Assembly: GCA_021204375.1 (NCBI GenBank)
Contig: JAJPZL010000188.1
Coordinates: forward strand, 1 to 5,996
Reading direction: 5' to 3'
Source: Bacteroides sp.
GTDB lineage: Bacteria; Bacteroidota; Bacteroidia; Bacteroidales; Bacteroidaceae
DNA: 5,996 nt
The notes beneath the pieces are model-generated. The model was not told the DNA's origin. It searched no databases and was given only the letters and a program-made list of their open reading frames with translations. The position numbers and the translations under genes are program-made. Position 1 is the first letter of the stretch. Each line of letters begins with the position of its first letter. Positions 5,360 to 5,996 of the stretch are shown here, in pieces.

Positions 5360-5876
5360 ATGGAAACAACTGCTGTAAAAGTATACTCGCTTGATTATAA
5401 CGATAGTAAAACTTATCTTTTTGCCGGGCTTTTTATTCTGGGGAACCAGGCTTTGCCACAGATATACCACCTGCTTCCGCAGGGAGGATTGGTGTGGTTG
5501 CCGATCTACTTTTTTACCCTGATCGGGGCTTATAAATATGGCTGGAGAGTGGGGTTGTTCACTGCTATTCTCTCTCCCTTGCTTAACTCTGCTCTTTTCG
5601 GGATGCCTATGGTAGCTTTCCTGCCGGCTATCCTGATCAAATCGACCCTGCTGACTGTTTTTTGCCGGATTTATCTCCTGGCACTTTAAACAGGTCTCTT
5701 TGTTATTGCTGGCGACTGTGGTGTTGCTTTATCAGGCAACGGGAACCTTGCTGGAATGGGTGTTTATTGAAAAGGATTTTTTTATGGCCGTGCAGGATTT
5801 CTGCATCGGTATACCGGGAATGCTTTTCCAGGTTATCGGTGGGTATCTGTTTATTAAGTATGTGATACGGGAATAG
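5360..5876 (+). pseudogene. ECF transporter S-component-like membrane protein, frameshifted
   Basis: The first frame (5360-5689) encodes 109 residues starting METTAVKVYSLDYNDSKT, with hydrophobic segments such as LFAGLFILGNQALPQ and WLPIYFFTLIGAYKYGW. At residue 100 the codons enter a T6 run (5658-5663); the frame then ends at 5689. One base further the frame continues as FAGFISWHFKQVSLLLL and runs to GGYLFIKYVIRE with stop 5874-5876. Removing one T joins them into about 171 residues with five or six membrane helices, the size of S components of energy-coupling-factor transporters, which bind vitamins or other small nutrients. The sequence looks like Bacteroidales S-component-like proteins from memory; the ligand is not readable. 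The two halves keep good coding composition, so the break is recent, a sequencing error in a homopolymer, or a switch. It is the last gene of the operon, 21 bp after the reductase. Confidence 0.65.
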
Positions 5877-5900
5877 AAAGAGAGAAGTGCCTGATGTTAC

Positions 5901-5976
5901 CGCCGGCTTCATAGCCGGTAGGTTCTTATAGGGGGCTTCATAGCCCCCACACGGTACAGAAGCGGCTGGGAAGCCG
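5901..5976. repeat. Three hairpins at 29-30 bp spacing
   Basis: CCGGCT-TCAT-AGCCGG (5903-5918), GGGGGCT-TCAT-AGCCCCC (5931-5948) and CGGCT-GGGA-AGCCG (5963-5976) are perfect short hairpins with four-base loops. All share the core GGCT-N4-AGCC, at 5905, 5934 and 5964, so the period is 29-30 bp. The first two have the same TCAT loop although their outer stems differ by compensating bases. They follow the last stop of the operon by 26 bp and could end or stabilise its transcript. No T tract follows, and the array may continue beyond the window. Confidence 0.65.
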
Positions 5977-5996
5977 ATAATTATATAACTTAACAC

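Noticed and set aside
5901..5976. CRISPR-like reading of the 29-30 bp hairpin spacing
   Set aside because: Only the 12-bp core is shared, with different outer stems and no conserved repeat of 25 bp or more; there is also no cas gene in the window.
5703..5996. Minus-strand open frame across the end of the window
   Set aside because: It is antisense to the second half of the S-component-like gene and to the hairpin array; the repeated Glu-Ala-Pro and Met-Lys-Pro residues come from reading the hairpins.

Overview
The window looks like a chromosomal segment of a Bacteroidales bacterium, possibly a Bacteroides or Parabacteroides relative; the genus is a guess. The reasons are moderate GC, start codons preceded by A-rich leaders instead of strong Shine-Dalgarno sequences, several TAnnTTTG-type -7 promoter elements, and protein sequences resembling Bacteroides families. 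There are no rRNA or tRNA genes, CRISPR arrays or transposase genes.

Left part (1-1600): a short-chain dehydrogenase of the YdfG type lies on the + strand (211-969). It converges on a two-gene minus-strand unit made of a small cysteine-containing lipoprotein-like peptide (1338-1514, perhaps starting as far up as 1562) and an unrecognised 103-residue protein (1014-1325). The 44-bp convergent gap holds a short dyad that may end transcription in either direction.

Middle part (about 1563-2429): a long stretch without a confident gene. It holds an array of four imperfect T-tract repeats with a 10-bp palindrome (1605-1693), two promoter-like elements, a doubtful 74-codon ORF, a doubtful 36-codon ORF, and a 13-bp palindrome just upstream of the promoter of the next gene.

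Right part (2430-5876): a tight three-gene + strand cluster. Gene 1 is a membrane iron-sulfur protein with a NapH-like N-terminal half and a NapG-like C-terminal half, joined through an internal twin-arginine segment. Gene 2 is an aldo/keto reductase with a twin-arginine lipoprotein-type signal and a C-terminal iron-sulfur domain. Gene 3 is a hydrophobic ECF-transporter-S-like protein broken by a frameshift in a T6 run. I infer that the first two form a module carrying electrons from the quinone pool across the membrane to an exported reductase; the substrate is unknown. The cluster is followed by three small hairpins spaced 29-30 bp apart (5901-5976).

The strongest candidate for an undescribed system is the NapHG-like fusion paired with an exported, lipid-anchored Fe-S aldo/keto reductase. 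All functional statements rest on reading motifs by eye and on family knowledge; no searches were run.
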